Source: Sphingobium_A sp965228065 | GTDB lineage: Bacteria; Pseudomonadota; Alphaproteobacteria; Sphingomonadales; Sphingomonadaceae | NCBI GenBank assembly: GCA_965228065.1 | Contig: OZ245788.1 | Location: 4,774,001 to 4,838,000 of the forward strand | DNA length: 64,000 nt | Direction of reading: 5' to 3' | Part shown: positions 7,749 through 16,999 of the stretch, in pieces | Position numbering within the stretch: position 1 is the first letter of the stretch | Layout: every line of letters starts with the position of its first letter | Position numbers and translations under genes: made by a program | The notes under the pieces: generated by a model | Databases searched by the model: none | What the model saw: the letters and a program-made list of their open reading frames with translations, nothing else | Told to the model about the DNA's origin: nothing

Positions 7749-8387
7749 ATGATCGTCGCGCTGCTCAACCAGAAGGGCGGCGTCGGCAAGACGACGCTCG
7801 CCTTGCACCTCGCCGGCGAATGGGCTCGCCGTGGACAGCGCGTTACGCTCATCGACGCCGATCCGCAGGGCTCGGCGCTCGACTGGTCGCAGCAGCGCAG
7901 TCGGGAGGGACTGGAGCGCCTGTTCGGCGTGGTCGGCCTGGCCCGCGACACGCTCCACCGTGAAGCGCCAGAGCTGGCCCGCGACGCCGACCACGTCGTC
8001 ATCGACGGCCCGCCGCGCGTCGCCGGGCTGATGCGCTCGGCGCTGCTCGCAGCCGACCTCGTGCTGATCCCGGTGCAACCGTCACCGCTCGATGGCTGGG
8101 CCTCCGCCGAGATGCTGGCGCTGCTTGGCGAGGCGCGCATCTATCGCCCGCAACTCGCCGCGCGCTTCGTGCTGAACCGCTGCGCGGCCCGCACGGTTCT
8201 GGCGCGTGAGACCGCCGAGACACTGGCGGATCACGACCCGCCCTTGCTCTCGACCACTATCGGCCAGCGCATCGTCTTCGCCGATGTCGTGCAGACCGGC
8301 CGGCTCGCCGCCGAGCAGGACGAGGATTGCCCCGGCGCGCGCGAGATCGCGGCGCTCGCGGCGGAAGTCGCGAGGATCGGCGCATGA
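7749..8387 (+). CDS. parA: ParA-family partition ATPase
   Basis: 212 residues. A deviant Walker A motif, KGGVGKTT, lies at residues 9-16, with the switch I segment LIDADPQGSALDW and Walker B-like VVIDGPP. It lacks the N-terminal HTH of type Ia ParA, so it is the short (type Ib) form. The stop codon overlaps the ATG of the next gene, as usual for a ParA-partner operon. Expected role: keeping the excised element through cell division. Confidence 0.9.
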   Translation: MIVALLNQKGGVGKTTLALHLAGEWARRGQRVTLIDADPQGSALDWSQQRSREGLERLFGVVGLARDTLHREAPELARDADHVVIDGPPRVAGLMRSALLAADLVLIPVQPSPLDGWASAEMLALLGEARIYRPQLAARFVLNRCAARTVLARETAETLADHDPPLLSTTIGQRIVFADVVQTGRLAAEQDEDCPGAREIAALAAEVARIGA

Positions 8388-8638
8388 GCGAGCGGTCCCC
8401 GAAGCGCAGCTTTGCGGCGCGTCCCGCCGATCCCGAAAACTGGATCAAGGCGCCCGACCGTCATGCCGCCCGCGCCCAGGGCGTCGAGGACTTCGCGGCC
8501 AGGCTGACGATCGACGTCACGATCGACATGCGCGGCCGCATCAAGATCGCCGCCTTCCAGCGCGGCCAGACCGTCGCCGACATGCTGCGTGCGCTGTTCG
8601 AGCGCGAATTCCCACCCCCGTCAGGAGAAGGACAATGA
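8384..8638 (+). CDS. Small ParA partner, likely ribbon-helix-helix (ParG-like)
   Basis: 84 residues in a 4-base overlap with parA. The N-terminus is basic and flexible. The C-terminal half (LTIDVTIDMRGRIKIAAFQRGQTVADMLRALFERE, given here only as outline residues 43-77) reads as one beta strand plus two helices, which fits a ribbon-helix-helix DNA-binding dimer such as ParG. Short ParA proteins commonly pair with such centromere-binding factors. The fold is inferred. Confidence 0.6.
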   Translation: MSERSPKRSFAARPADPENWIKAPDRHAARAQGVEDFAARLTIDVTIDMRGRIKIAAFQRGQTVADMLRALFEREFPPPSGEGQ

Positions 8639-9156
8639 CCGGCCTTGTCGCCGCGCCAATGCGCGCCGTCCGTGCTGCCGCCGAGCCGCCGCCCGAAGCT
8701 TTCACCCAGATCGAACTCGTCTGGATCGAGAAGCGGACGGAGCACTGGATTCGCTTCGGTCGCGAGCGGCGCGAGCAAATCCTCGACCGCCGCCGCCGCA
8801 TCCTCTTCTTCCCTCCCGGCAGCGTCCTGGCGCTCGTGCGCTGGGCCGCGAACGAACACGGCACCGTGCTTTCGCGGCTCGACATCCTGCACACGGTCGA
8901 GCGGGATGCAGGGTGCCAGACCGTCCCGACGGTCACGCCCGGAGCAGGAATTCTGCTGCACGTAAATGGTTGGCCGAAGGTGGAGCGCGTGCTCCAGCTC
9001 ATCGACGCCATCGAGGCGCGCGGCATCGACCCGGTTGAGGTCTCGCCGGACCATTGGCGCCACGTCCACAACCGGATAACCGTCGGCGAAGCGCCACGCG
9101 CCTACGGTCCGCGCCAGCACCGCGCCTTCCTCCTGCGCCGGGAGATCGGCGCATGA
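8635..9156 (+). CDS. DUF2840 domain protein
   Basis: 173 residues, with the DUF2840 hallmarks: TQIELVWIEKRTEHWIRFG near the start, an R-rich ILDRRRRILFFPPGS block, and RWAANEHGT. It is coupled by ATGA overlaps to both neighbours (parA partner and traF). The family occurs in this exact place in many alphaproteobacterial ICEs, between partition and traF genes. Function not known. Confidence 0.85.
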   Translation: MTGLVAAPMRAVRAAAEPPPEAFTQIELVWIEKRTEHWIRFGRERREQILDRRRRILFFPPGSVLALVRWAANEHGTVLSRLDILHTVERDAGCQTVPTVTPGAGILLHVNGWPKVERVLQLIDAIEARGIDPVEVSPDHWRHVHNRITVGEAPRAYGPRQHRAFLLRREIGA

Positions 9157-9698
9157 CCCGCCTCGACTACGCTGTCCTGACCACGGCGGCCGTGTCGCTT
9201 CTGGGCGTCGCCTCGATCGCTTCGTTTGCGCCGCGCCTGATCTGGAACGCGTCCGCCAGCACGCCGGTCGGCTTCTACACGATCGGCGATGTCGGCACGC
9301 TCGACGTGACCGATTTGGTGGCCGTCGACGCGCCCGAGCCGCTCGCCACATTCCTGTCCGATGGCGGCTACCTGCCCCATGGCGTGCCGCTTCTGAAGCG
9401 CGTCGCCGCGCTTCCGGGTCAGCGCGTTTGCCGGGCCGGGCTCGCGATCACCGTCGACAGCGTGCCGATGGGTGACGCGCTCGCTCGCGATCGTCGCGGT
9501 CGCCCGCTCCCCGTGTGGCAGGGCTGCCGACGGGTCGCGGCGGGCGAGCTGTTCCTGATGAACTGGCAGGTCCGCGACAGCCTCGACGGTCGCTACTTCG
9601 GCCCGCTTCCGGCCACCGCCGTGATCGGCCGAGCCACCCCTCTCTACACCGACGAGGACGGCGACGGCCGCTTCGTCTGGCGCGCACCGACGCGGTGA
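9153..9698 (+). CDS. traF: TraF, S26-family signal peptidase of the conjugation system
   Basis: 181 residues. One N-terminal membrane helix (residues 7-28) leads into the peptidase core with SxPxG motif S36-T-P-V-G, the expected catalytic Ser, and K82 in LLKRVAALPGQ as the general base. In RP4 this protein cyclises and processes the TrbC pilin; a trbC gene is present at 20259-20591. Start chosen at 9153, overlapping the DUF2840 stop. Confidence 0.9.
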   Translation: MTRLDYAVLTTAAVSLLGVASIASFAPRLIWNASASTPVGFYTIGDVGTLDVTDLVAVDAPEPLATFLSDGGYLPHGVPLLKRVAALPGQRVCRAGLAITVDSVPMGDALARDRRGRPLPVWQGCRRVAAGELFLMNWQVRDSLDGRYFGPLPATAVIGRATPLYTDEDGDGRFVWRAPTR

Positions 9699-9744
9699 CG
9701 GCGCGCCAATGACCCTGTCCACCGCAATCTGAAGGAGACGACCC

Positions 9745-10092
9745 ATGCCCGTGATCGGTCAATTTACGCGCGAGAATGATGGCTTCATCGGCCACCTGAC
9801 GACACTCTCGCTGCATCAGGACATCATCATCGTCGCGGCCGAACCGTCCGATGCAGAGAACGCACCGGACTTCCGCGTCCATGTGCTCGACACCATGAGC
9901 AACGAGACCGGCGCGGAGATCGGCGCGGGCTGGAAGCGCACCGGCGAGAAGGCCGGCGACTACGTCTCGCTGCAACTCGACGATCCGACCTTCGACCATC
10001 CGATCCGCGCCAACCTGTTCCAGTCGGCCGACGACAAGTCCGCCTGGGGCCTGCACTGGAATCGTCCGCCAAAGCGCGGCGAGCGGGACTGA
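9745..10092 (+). CDS. DUF736 family protein, copy 2
   Basis: 115 residues starting IGQFTRENDGFIGHLTTL and carrying the same landmarks as copy 1 (GAEIGAGW, YVSLQLDDPTF, ANLF...W). Identity to copy 1 appears moderate, so the pair is an old paralogous duplication rather than a recent one. An AAGGAG ribosome site precedes the ATG. Unlike copy 1, it has no conserved leader in front. Confidence 0.85.
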   Translation: MPVIGQFTRENDGFIGHLTTLSLHQDIIIVAAEPSDAENAPDFRVHVLDTMSNETGAEIGAGWKRTGEKAGDYVSLQLDDPTFDHPIRANLFQSADDKSAWGLHWNRPPKRGERD

Positions 10093-10095
10093 ACG

Positions 10096-10857
10096 ATGAC
10101 CGCCGCGCGCCATCTGTCTGTCGTCGGAGGGAGGATCACCCTCCGACGTGCAGCCCTCCTTCTTCTTTCCGGTCTGATCCTCGCCGCGCCGGGAGCAAGC
10201 CCTGCCGGCGCACAGCAGGCGCCGGTCGAGCGGCCGTCGCGCAGTGATCCCTATGGCGCTTACATCGCCGAAGCCGCGCAGCGGTTCGGCGTTCCAGAGG
10301 CATGGATACGCGCCGTCATGCGCGTGGAAAGCGCCGGCGATGTGCGCGCGATCTCGTCGGCCGGCGCGATGGGCCTGATGCAGGTCATGCCCGCCACCTG
10401 GGCTGAACTGCGCGTCCGCCATCGCCTCGGCGGCAATCCCTACGACCCCCGCGACAACATCCTGGCAGGTGCTGCGTATCTGCGCGAGATGCACGATCGC
10501 TACGGATCGCCCGGCTTCCTCGCGGCCTACAACGCCGGTCCCGGGCGCTACGAAGAGTATCTCGCCGGCCGCCCTTTGCCGGCTGAAACGCGCGCCTATG
10601 TCGCCGCGCTGGCCCCCGTTGTCGGCGGCGGTGACCTCACCGGCCCCGTCGTTGTGGCGGCCGCCGATCCGCTCGCCTGGACGCGGGCGCCGCTCTTCGT
10701 CGTGCAGTCGGCTGGCAGTGGACCTGCCGCGTCGGTGCAGTCTGAGAGCGCGCCGGTTGCCACTACGGAGTCCGCCCCGGAGCGCGATCAAGGCCCGGTG
10801 GCTTCGCGCACCGATGGCCTTTTCGTCGCGCGCAATGTGCCCGGTGGCCCGCGATGA
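10096..10857 (+). CDS. Lytic transglycosylase (VirB1-like)
   Basis: 253 residues. A signal peptide spans about residues 1-39 (AALLLLSGLILAAPGASPAGAQ). The SLT domain follows: VMRVESAGD with the catalytic Glu, then AMGLMQVMPATW, and AYNAGPGRY. The tail is low-complexity. Such enzymes open the peptidoglycan so the type IV secretion channel can be built. It lies just before oriT and the relaxase, as in related ICEs. Confidence 0.9.
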   Translation: MTAARHLSVVGGRITLRRAALLLLSGLILAAPGASPAGAQQAPVERPSRSDPYGAYIAEAAQRFGVPEAWIRAVMRVESAGDVRAISSAGAMGLMQVMPATWAELRVRHRLGGNPYDPRDNILAGAAYLREMHDRYGSPGFLAAYNAGPGRYEEYLAGRPLPAETRAYVAALAPVVGGGDLTGPVVVAAADPLAWTRAPLFVVQSAGSGPAASVQSESAPVATTESAPERDQGPVASRTDGLFVARNVPGGPR

Positions 10858-11004
10858 CCGCGTTCGCACCCGTTCGCATTGTGGCGTGTTCTGGCGGACG
10901 AAGGGCGGTCCGGAGAGGAGGAGCAGTCAGCACAACCGCACGATGGCGAGATAAAAGCCGGCGAGGTGCGTCTTGGTGCGGTCGTGTGTTTTCAGTGAGT
11001 TATG

Positions 11005-11090
11005 GCGCATTTGCGCGAGGTGCGCCTGATCGGCGCAGCCTGCGCATTCACCATTTCGCCAAGGTTTTCCGCGCCTTTGCGCGATGTGCG
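11005..11090 (+). other. oriT: Candidate oriT region
   Basis: The 244-base gap before the relaxase gene has two 20-base direct repeats (11005-11024 and 11071-11090, consensus GCGCMTTTGCGCGAKGTGCG, 18 of 20 identical). The first overlaps an inverted repeat TGCGCC (11021-11026)-TGATC-GGCGCA (11032-11037). Transfer origins usually lie upstream of the relaxase gene and hold such repeats. No nic site was identified from sequence alone. Confidence 0.45.
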
Positions 11091-11101
11091 GGGCCACGGC
11101 C

Positions 11102-12841
11102 ATGAGCGGCGAGGACGATTTCCGCATCCGGCCTGGCCGCATCCGCTCGACCCGCGCGCAGCAGGCGCGGCCCTTCATCGCCCAGGCGCTTGCCGCCGCG
11201 CAGCGGGCCGGTGGACGCGTCTCACGCTCCGGCCAGATCAGCAAGGGCAATCGCTCGCGGTTCGGGCGCGGACAGCGCGCGACCGTGCAGGCCAATCGTC
11301 TGCTCACCAGCCGGTCACGCAACACGGTCATCAAGACACGCGTCGTCCGTCATAGCGCGCGGGCGGCACCGCTCTCTGCCCACCTCAGCTACCTGCGGCG
11401 CGAAGGCGTCACCCGGGATGGGGAGAAGGCCAGGCTCTTCGGGCCGGAGACCGAGGACGCCGATCCCAAAGCCTTCGCCGAGCGCACCCAGGGCGACCGC
11501 CATCACTTCCGCTTCATCGTCTCGCCAGAGGACGCGACGGAGATGTCCGATCTCAAGACCTTCGCCCGCGACCTGATGGGCCAGATGGAGAAGGACCTCG
11601 GCACCAAGCTCGATTGGGTCGGCGTCGATCACTGGAACACCGACAACCCGCACGTCCACATCATCCTGCGCGGCCGGACCGACGATGGCCAGGACCTCGT
11701 CATCTCCCGCGACTATATCAAGGAAGGGATGCGCGCCCGCGCGCAGGATGTCGTCACCCAGGAGCTGGGGCCGCGCACCGACCACGAAATCCGCCGCAAT
11801 CTCGAACGCCAAATCGAGGCGGAACGGTGGACCAATCTCGACCGCCAGCTTGCACGCGACAGCTATCGCACCGGCGTCGTCGATCTCGCCCCGCACTCCG
11901 ACCGCCAGCCCGACGAATTCCATGCGATGAAGGTCGGCCGCCTGCGCAAGCTGGAGACGCTCGGTCTCGCCGATCAGGTCGGCCCCGGGCAATGGATCGT
12001 GTCCGAGAATGCCGAGGCGACGCTACGCGAGCTGGGCGAGCGCGGCGACATCATCAAGCGCATCCATCGCGGTCTGACCGAACGCGGCATTGAGCGCGGC
12101 GCGGCCAGCTACGTGCTCGCCGGCGAAAGCCTTGACGATCTTGTCGTCGGCCGACTGGTCGATCGTGGTCTCGACGATGAGTTGAAGGGTACGGCCTATG
12201 CCGTGGTCGACGGCACGGACGGGCGGACCCATCACATCAAGCTGCCGGACCTCGACGCCGCCGGCGACAGCGCACCGGGCTCGATCGTTGAGCTGCGCAA
12301 GTTCGATGACGCGCAGGGTCGGCGCCGCATCGCGCTCGCCGTCCGATCCGATCTCGACATCGAACGGCAGGTCAGCGCGGCCGGCGCGACCTGGCTCGAC
12401 CGGCAGGCAATCGCCCGCGATCCCGTAGCGCTTGGAGGCGGCGGCTTCGGCGCGGAGGTGCGTCAGGCGATGGACAGGCGAGCCGACCATCTCGTTGGTC
12501 AAGGCCTCGCCGAGCGGCAAACGCGCGGCATCAGCTTCTCGCCGGGGCTGATCGACACACTGCGCCAGCGCGAGGTGGAAGCGCTCGGGGAGAAGCTGGC
12601 GGCTGAGACCGGCCGGGCATTCTCGAAGGCCGGAACGGGCGAATATGTGGCGGGCACGTATCGGCAGCGCTTCGCGCTCGCCTCGGGTCGCTTCGCCATG
12701 ATCGACGACGGCCTCGGCTTCCAGCTCGTGCCCTGGTCGCCCTCCCTCGAACGTCAGCTTGGCCAGCACGTCTCTGGCGTCTCGCGCGGCGGCGGCGGCG
12801 TCGACTGGAGCTTCGGCCGCAATCGCGGCCTCGGCATGTAG
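11102..12841 (+). CDS. rlxS: Relaxase/mobilisation nuclease RlxS (VirD2-like N-terminus, DUF3363)
   Basis: 579 residues. The N-terminal relaxase region has a candidate catalytic tyrosine at 97 (HLSYLRREG) and a three-histidine metal site, H177, H184 and H186 (VDHWNTDNPHVHI). The rest is the DUF3363 region found in RlxS proteins. It nicks oriT and pilots the strand. I use the ATG at 11102, since the earlier in-frame ATG (11084) lies inside the upstream direct repeat. Confidence 0.9.
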   Translation: MSGEDDFRIRPGRIRSTRAQQARPFIAQALAAAQRAGGRVSRSGQISKGNRSRFGRGQRATVQANRLLTSRSRNTVIKTRVVRHSARAAPLSAHLSYLRREGVTRDGEKARLFGPETEDADPKAFAERTQGDRHHFRFIVSPEDATEMSDLKTFARDLMGQMEKDLGTKLDWVGVDHWNTDNPHVHIILRGRTDDGQDLVISRDYIKEGMRARAQDVVTQELGPRTDHEIRRNLERQIEAERWTNLDRQLARDSYRTGVVDLAPHSDRQPDEFHAMKVGRLRKLETLGLADQVGPGQWIVSENAEATLRELGERGDIIKRIHRGLTERGIERGAASYVLAGESLDDLVVGRLVDRGLDDELKGTAYAVVDGTDGRTHHIKLPDLDAAGDSAPGSIVELRKFDDAQGRRRIALAVRSDLDIERQVSAAGATWLDRQAIARDPVALGGGGFGAEVRQAMDRRADHLVGQGLAERQTRGISFSPGLIDTLRQREVEALGEKLAAETGRAFSKAGTGEYVAGTYRQRFALASGRFAMIDDGLGFQLVPWSPSLERQLGQHVSGVSRGGGGVDWSFGRNRGLGM

Positions 12842-12866
12842 CCCAACCAAGAAAGGAGCGCCCCCC

Positions 12867-14855
12867 ATGTCAGCCACGAAAATCCTCTGGGGTCAGATCC
12901 TCACCGTCTTCCTGATCGTGCTGATGACGACCTGGGGCGCGACGCAATGGACGGCCTATCGTCTCGGCTTCCAGCCTCAGCTCGGAGTGCCGTGGTTCGA
13001 ACTGGCGGGCTGGCCGATCTACTATCCGCCCGCCTTCTTCTGGTGGTGGTATTTCTACGACGCCTATGCGCCGCCGATCTTCGTCGAAGGCGCCTACATC
13101 GCCGCCTCGGGCGGCTTCATCTCGATCGCGGTCGCGATCGGCATGTCGGTGTGGCGGGCGCGCGAAGCCAAGAATGCCGAGACCTTCGGCTCCGCCCGCT
13201 GGGCCGATGCCGGCGAAGTCCGCGGCGCCGGTCTGCTCGGTGCCGATGGCGTCGTGCTGGGAAAGTTCGAGCGCGACTATCTTCGCCATGACGGACCTGA
13301 GCATGTGCTTTGCTTCGCACCGACGCGATCCGGCAAGGGCGTCGGCCTCGTCGTGCCCTCGCTCTTGACCTGGCCGGGCTCGGCGATCGTTCACGACATA
13401 AAGGGCGAGAACTGGACGCTGACCGCCGGCTACCGTGCTCGCCACGGCCGCGTCCTGCTGTTCGATCCGACCAACGCGAAGTCGGCCGCCTACAATCCGC
13501 TGCTCGAGGTCCGTCGCGGCGAGTGGGAAGTCCGCGACGTGCAGAACATCGCCGACATTTTGGTCGACCCGGAAGGCTCGCTCGAGAAGCGAAACCACTG
13601 GGAGAAGACGTCGCATGCACTCTTGGTCGGGGCGATTCTGCACGTCCTTTATGCCGAGGCCGACAAGACCCTGGCCGGCGTCGCCGCCTTCCTCTCCGAT
13701 CCGAAGCGGCCGATCGAATCGACGCTCGCTGCAATGATGAAGACAGCTCACCTGGGCGAGGCGGGCCCGCATCCCGTGATCGCGAGCGCCGCGCGCGAGC
13801 TCCTGAACAAATCCGACAACGAACGGTCGGGGGTGCTTTCGACCGCCATGTCATTCCTGGGTCTCTATCGCGATCCCGTCGTCGCCGAGGTCACGCGCCG
13901 CTGCGACTGGCGCATCGCCGATATCGTAGGGGGAAAGCGCCCGACCACCCTCTACCTCGTCGTCCCGCCCTCCGACATCAACCGCACCAAGCCGCTGATC
14001 CGCCTAATCCTCAATCAGGTCGGGCGACGCCTGACCGAGGATCTGCAAGCCAAGGGCAATCGCCACCGCCTGCTCCTCATGCTCGACGAATTCCCGGCGC
14101 TCGGCCGTCTCGACTTCTTCGAAAGCGCTCTGGCCTTCATGGCCGGGTACGGCCTCAAGGCCTTCCTCATCGCCCAATCATTGAACCAGATCGAAAAGGC
14201 CTACGGACCGAACAACTCAATTCTCGACAACTGCCATGTCCGCGTCAGCTTCGCGACCAACGACGAGCGGACCGCCAAGCGCGTCTCCGATGCGCTTGGC
14301 ACCGCGACCGAGATGCGCGCCATGAAGAACTATGCTGGCCATCGCCTGTCGCCCTGGCTCGGTCACATGATGGTGTCGCGCTCGGAGACGGCTCGGCAAC
14401 TGATGACTCCCGGCGAGATCATGCAGCTTCCACCGACGGACGAAATCGTCATGGTGGCCGGGACGCCGCCGATACGCGCGAAGAAGGCGCGATACTATGA
14501 AGACCGTCGGTTCCACGAGCGCATCCTGACACCACCGAACGCCGCGAAGCCGGCCATTGCGCGACCCGACGACTGGAGCACGCTGCCCCTGCCAGCCAAG
14601 CCGATCTTGTCGGGTCCGATAGACGGCAGCACCGCGTCTCAAGAGGAGGACACGACGGACTCCGAGCGCCGGCGCCAGCCCGAACTTAGCCGTGGCACGC
14701 CGGCCGAGCGTAAAGCACCGATCGAAAACGAGTTCGAGATCGATCCTCGAGATGACGCCGATGAGGATTCCGCGCGCCTCAGCCGGATGAACCAGACCAT
14801 GCGCCAGGTCGCCCGCCAAGCCTCGCTCGATCCGGGCGATGGCATTGAGCTCTAG
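12867..14855 (+). CDS. traG: Type IV coupling protein TraG (VirD4 family)
   Basis: 662 residues. Two membrane spans occur in the first 95 residues (about 8-22 and 77-95). Walker A APTRSGKG lies at residues 151-158, and Walker B LLLMLDEFPALG at about 402-413, followed by the conserved IAQSLNQI segment. The acidic tail from about residue 590 is variable. It links the relaxosome to the Trb channel. Starts 26 bases after rlxS, with an AAAGGAG ribosome site. Confidence 0.95.
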   Translation: MSATKILWGQILTVFLIVLMTTWGATQWTAYRLGFQPQLGVPWFELAGWPIYYPPAFFWWWYFYDAYAPPIFVEGAYIAASGGFISIAVAIGMSVWRAREAKNAETFGSARWADAGEVRGAGLLGADGVVLGKFERDYLRHDGPEHVLCFAPTRSGKGVGLVVPSLLTWPGSAIVHDIKGENWTLTAGYRARHGRVLLFDPTNAKSAAYNPLLEVRRGEWEVRDVQNIADILVDPEGSLEKRNHWEKTSHALLVGAILHVLYAEADKTLAGVAAFLSDPKRPIESTLAAMMKTAHLGEAGPHPVIASAARELLNKSDNERSGVLSTAMSFLGLYRDPVVAEVTRRCDWRIADIVGGKRPTTLYLVVPPSDINRTKPLIRLILNQVGRRLTEDLQAKGNRHRLLLMLDEFPALGRLDFFESALAFMAGYGLKAFLIAQSLNQIEKAYGPNNSILDNCHVRVSFATNDERTAKRVSDALGTATEMRAMKNYAGHRLSPWLGHMMVSRSETARQLMTPGEIMQLPPTDEIVMVAGTPPIRAKKARYYEDRRFHERILTPPNAAKPAIARPDDWSTLPLPAKPILSGPIDGSTASQEEDTTDSERRRQPELSRGTPAERKAPIENEFEIDPRDDADEDSARLSRMNQTMRQVARQASLDPGDGIEL

Positions 14856-14865
14856 GGAGGCAGGG

Positions 14866-15297
14866 ATGGCGAAAGCGCCCAAGAAGCAACGGCTCTCAGT
14901 CTATCTCGAACCTGACGTCATGCGGGCACTTGCCGCTCATGCCGCCCGAGGCGGGCACTCACTGTCGTTGATCGCGGAAGCCGGCATCGCCTCCTTCCTT
15001 TCGCCGGATGCCGCCGAACGGCAGGAAGCGGCAACCACTAAACGTCTCGACCAGGTCGATCGACGCCTTAGCCGGATGGAGCGCGACCTCGGGATCGCTG
15101 TCGAGACACTGGCTATCTTCGTGCGCTTCTGGCTCAGCACTACTCCGGCGCTGCCTGAACCTGCCGCCCAGGCAGCGCGTGCGAAAGCCGGCGAACGCTA
15201 CGAGGCGTTCGTCACGGCGCTTGGCCGCAGGCTCGCGAACGGCCCCAAGCTCCGCCAAGAAATATCCGAAGAGATCGACGGGCCCCCGGAGCACTGA
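14866..15297 (+). CDS. CopG-like ribbon-helix-helix protein
   Basis: 143 residues. The N-terminal strand QRLSVYLEPDVMRALAAHAA plus helix-turn-helix region is a ribbon-helix-helix motif, followed by a short coiled coil (residues 55-80) and a hydrophobic helix (FVRFWLSTT). In ICEs of this type the gene normally lies between traG and trbB. Here trbB is about 4 kb away, which marks a cargo insertion. Likely a regulator or accessory DNA-binding protein of transfer. Confidence 0.75.
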   Translation: MAKAPKKQRLSVYLEPDVMRALAAHAARGGHSLSLIAEAGIASFLSPDAAERQEAATTKRLDQVDRRLSRMERDLGIAVETLAIFVRFWLSTTPALPEPAAQAARAKAGERYEAFVTALGRRLANGPKLRQEISEEIDGPPEH

Positions 15298-15376
15298 CTG
15301 ACGCCGTGGTCTAAGTCCTTTCTGCGACCGACATGCATCGGGGCACCTCTTGACCAAGAGCAGTTCGCTCAAATAC

Positions 15377-15400
15377 GTATGGTACTGTACATTACCATAC
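15377..15400. promoter_or_regulatory. TetR-type operator before the amidase gene
   Basis: Inverted repeat GTATGGTA-N8-TACCATAC, perfect over 8 bases each side, 60 bases before the amidase start. A TTGACC box at 15350 could be the -35. The core GGTA-N8-TACC recurs at 40225, 41560 and 41588 beside tetR genes. Confidence 0.6.
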
Positions 15401-15459
15401 CTCATACAATGCGGCAGCCATGCCACCCTGAGATCAACCTCCATTCATGAGGACTATCC

Positions 15460-16932
15460 ATGCCGGATACGCTCGAAACATTAAGTGCAGCAGAGATTGG
15501 GCGACGGGTGCGCGCCAAGGATCTCTCCCCGACAGAAAGCGCCCGCGCGGCGCTTGACCGCATCGAGACACGCAACCCCTCCCTCAACGCCTTTGTCCAC
15601 GTCGATCCCGAAGGCGCCCTGGCCGCCGCCAAACGCCTCGAGGAACGCATCTCCAGGGGTGAAGACGTCGGACCTCTCGCCGGCGTACCTGTCGCGATGA
15701 AGGATCTCTTCAACACCTATCCCGGCTGGCCCTCGACCCTCGGCGGCATCCGCGCCCTCCAGGCTCTGCCGCAAAAGTCGGCGTCCTATTTCCCGAGGAA
15801 GATGGAGGAGGCCGGCGCGATCGTGGTCGGTGCGACCAACAGCCCCGTTTTCGGCTTCCGCGGCACCTGCGACAACCCCGTACACGGCCCGACGCGTAAT
15901 CCGTTTGATCCCGCCCGCAACAGTGGGGGATCGTCCGGGGGCAGCGCCGCCGCAGTGGCCGATGGAATGGTGCCGATCGGTGGAGCTACCGACGGTGGGG
16001 GCTCGATCAGGATTCCTTCAGCCTGGTGCAATACCTTCGGCTTCCAACCGTCGTACGGCCGAGTCCCGAGCGCGGCGGCCCAGCAGAACGCTTTTGAACT
16101 CACCAATTTCGCCTATACCGGCGCGATCACCCGCACCGTCGAGGACGGCGCTCTCGCCTTGCAGACGCTCATGGCCTTCGATCCGGCTGAGCTGTTCAGC
16201 CTGCCCGCCGACATCGATTTGCCGGGCGCGAAATCTCGCTCAATGGCAGGCGTCAGGATCGGATTCACGCCTGACCTGGGTATCTATCCAGTCAACCGCG
16301 AGATCGCCGAGCATGTCCATGATGCGGTAAGCGCGCTCGCTACGCTCGGGGCGGAGATCGTTCCGATCGAAGTGCAACTTCCGTCCCATCGAGCCCTCAC
16401 AGAGCTTTGGTGCCGCCTCGTCGGCATGCGAATGGCCGGTGCGATCGAGCGCTTCAAGCGCAACGGACTGGATCTCGCCCGCGATCACGGGGCCGAGCTC
16501 CCCGAGCAGATCTGGATGTGGATCGATCGCGCCAATGCGCTGACGGAGCTCGACATCCGCCAAGATCAGCTTACGCGCACTGCGGCGTTCGACGGATTGC
16601 AGCGCGCGCTCCTGAGCGTCGACATCATCGCTTGCCCGACCGTTGCCTGTTTGCCCGTGCAAAATGGACCACACGGCGAGACCTTGGGCCCTGACCGCAT
16701 CGACGAAATCGAAGTCGATCCGCTGATCGGCTGGTGCCTAACTTACCTTACCAATCTCACAGGCAACCCGGCGGCGTCACTTCCCGCCGGCCTCGTTGGT
16801 GGACTGCCTGTCGGCCTGCAACTCATCGGCCGACGTTTGGACGACGCGAGACTGATGGGGGCGTGTGCAGCCTTCGAGCGCGTGCGTCCATGGGCGCAGC
16901 ACTATGACATCTGCCAGCGCCGCCGTCTGTAG
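15460..16932 (+). CDS. Amidase signature family hydrolase
   Basis: 490 residues with a complete Ser-cisSer-Lys triad: K81 in VAMKDLF, S158 in NSGGSSGGSAAA, and the nucleophile S182 in TDGGGSIRIPSAWC. It hydrolyses an amide; the substrate cannot be read from sequence. It is the first gene of cargo block 1, behind a TetR-type operator. A homologue at 33307-34794 shares many segments (GWCLxxLTNxxGxPxASLPAG) but has lost the triad. The enzyme is soluble, with no signal peptide. Confidence 0.92.
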   Translation: MPDTLETLSAAEIGRRVRAKDLSPTESARAALDRIETRNPSLNAFVHVDPEGALAAAKRLEERISRGEDVGPLAGVPVAMKDLFNTYPGWPSTLGGIRALQALPQKSASYFPRKMEEAGAIVVGATNSPVFGFRGTCDNPVHGPTRNPFDPARNSGGSSGGSAAAVADGMVPIGGATDGGGSIRIPSAWCNTFGFQPSYGRVPSAAAQQNAFELTNFAYTGAITRTVEDGALALQTLMAFDPAELFSLPADIDLPGAKSRSMAGVRIGFTPDLGIYPVNREIAEHVHDAVSALATLGAEIVPIEVQLPSHRALTELWCRLVGMRMAGAIERFKRNGLDLARDHGAELPEQIWMWIDRANALTELDIRQDQLTRTAAFDGLQRALLSVDIIACPTVACLPVQNGPHGETLGPDRIDEIEVDPLIGWCLTYLTNLTGNPAASLPAGLVGGLPVGLQLIGRRLDDARLMGACAAFERVRPWAQHYDICQRRRL

Positions 16933-16999
16933 ATGAGGCGATGGTCGAATGCCCGGCGTTGATGGCGCCTACGCGCTGGCCGTCGCGCCGGGCCGAATA

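Noticed and set aside
4212..10092. The two DUF736 genes as a recent duplication
   Set aside because: Only family landmarks are shared; sequences and leaders differ, and two paralogues are common in such ICEs.
9448..10869. A 473-codon minus-strand frame opposite traF, DUF736 and the transglycosylase
   Set aside because: All three plus-strand genes are well supported; the antisense product has no recognisable motif.
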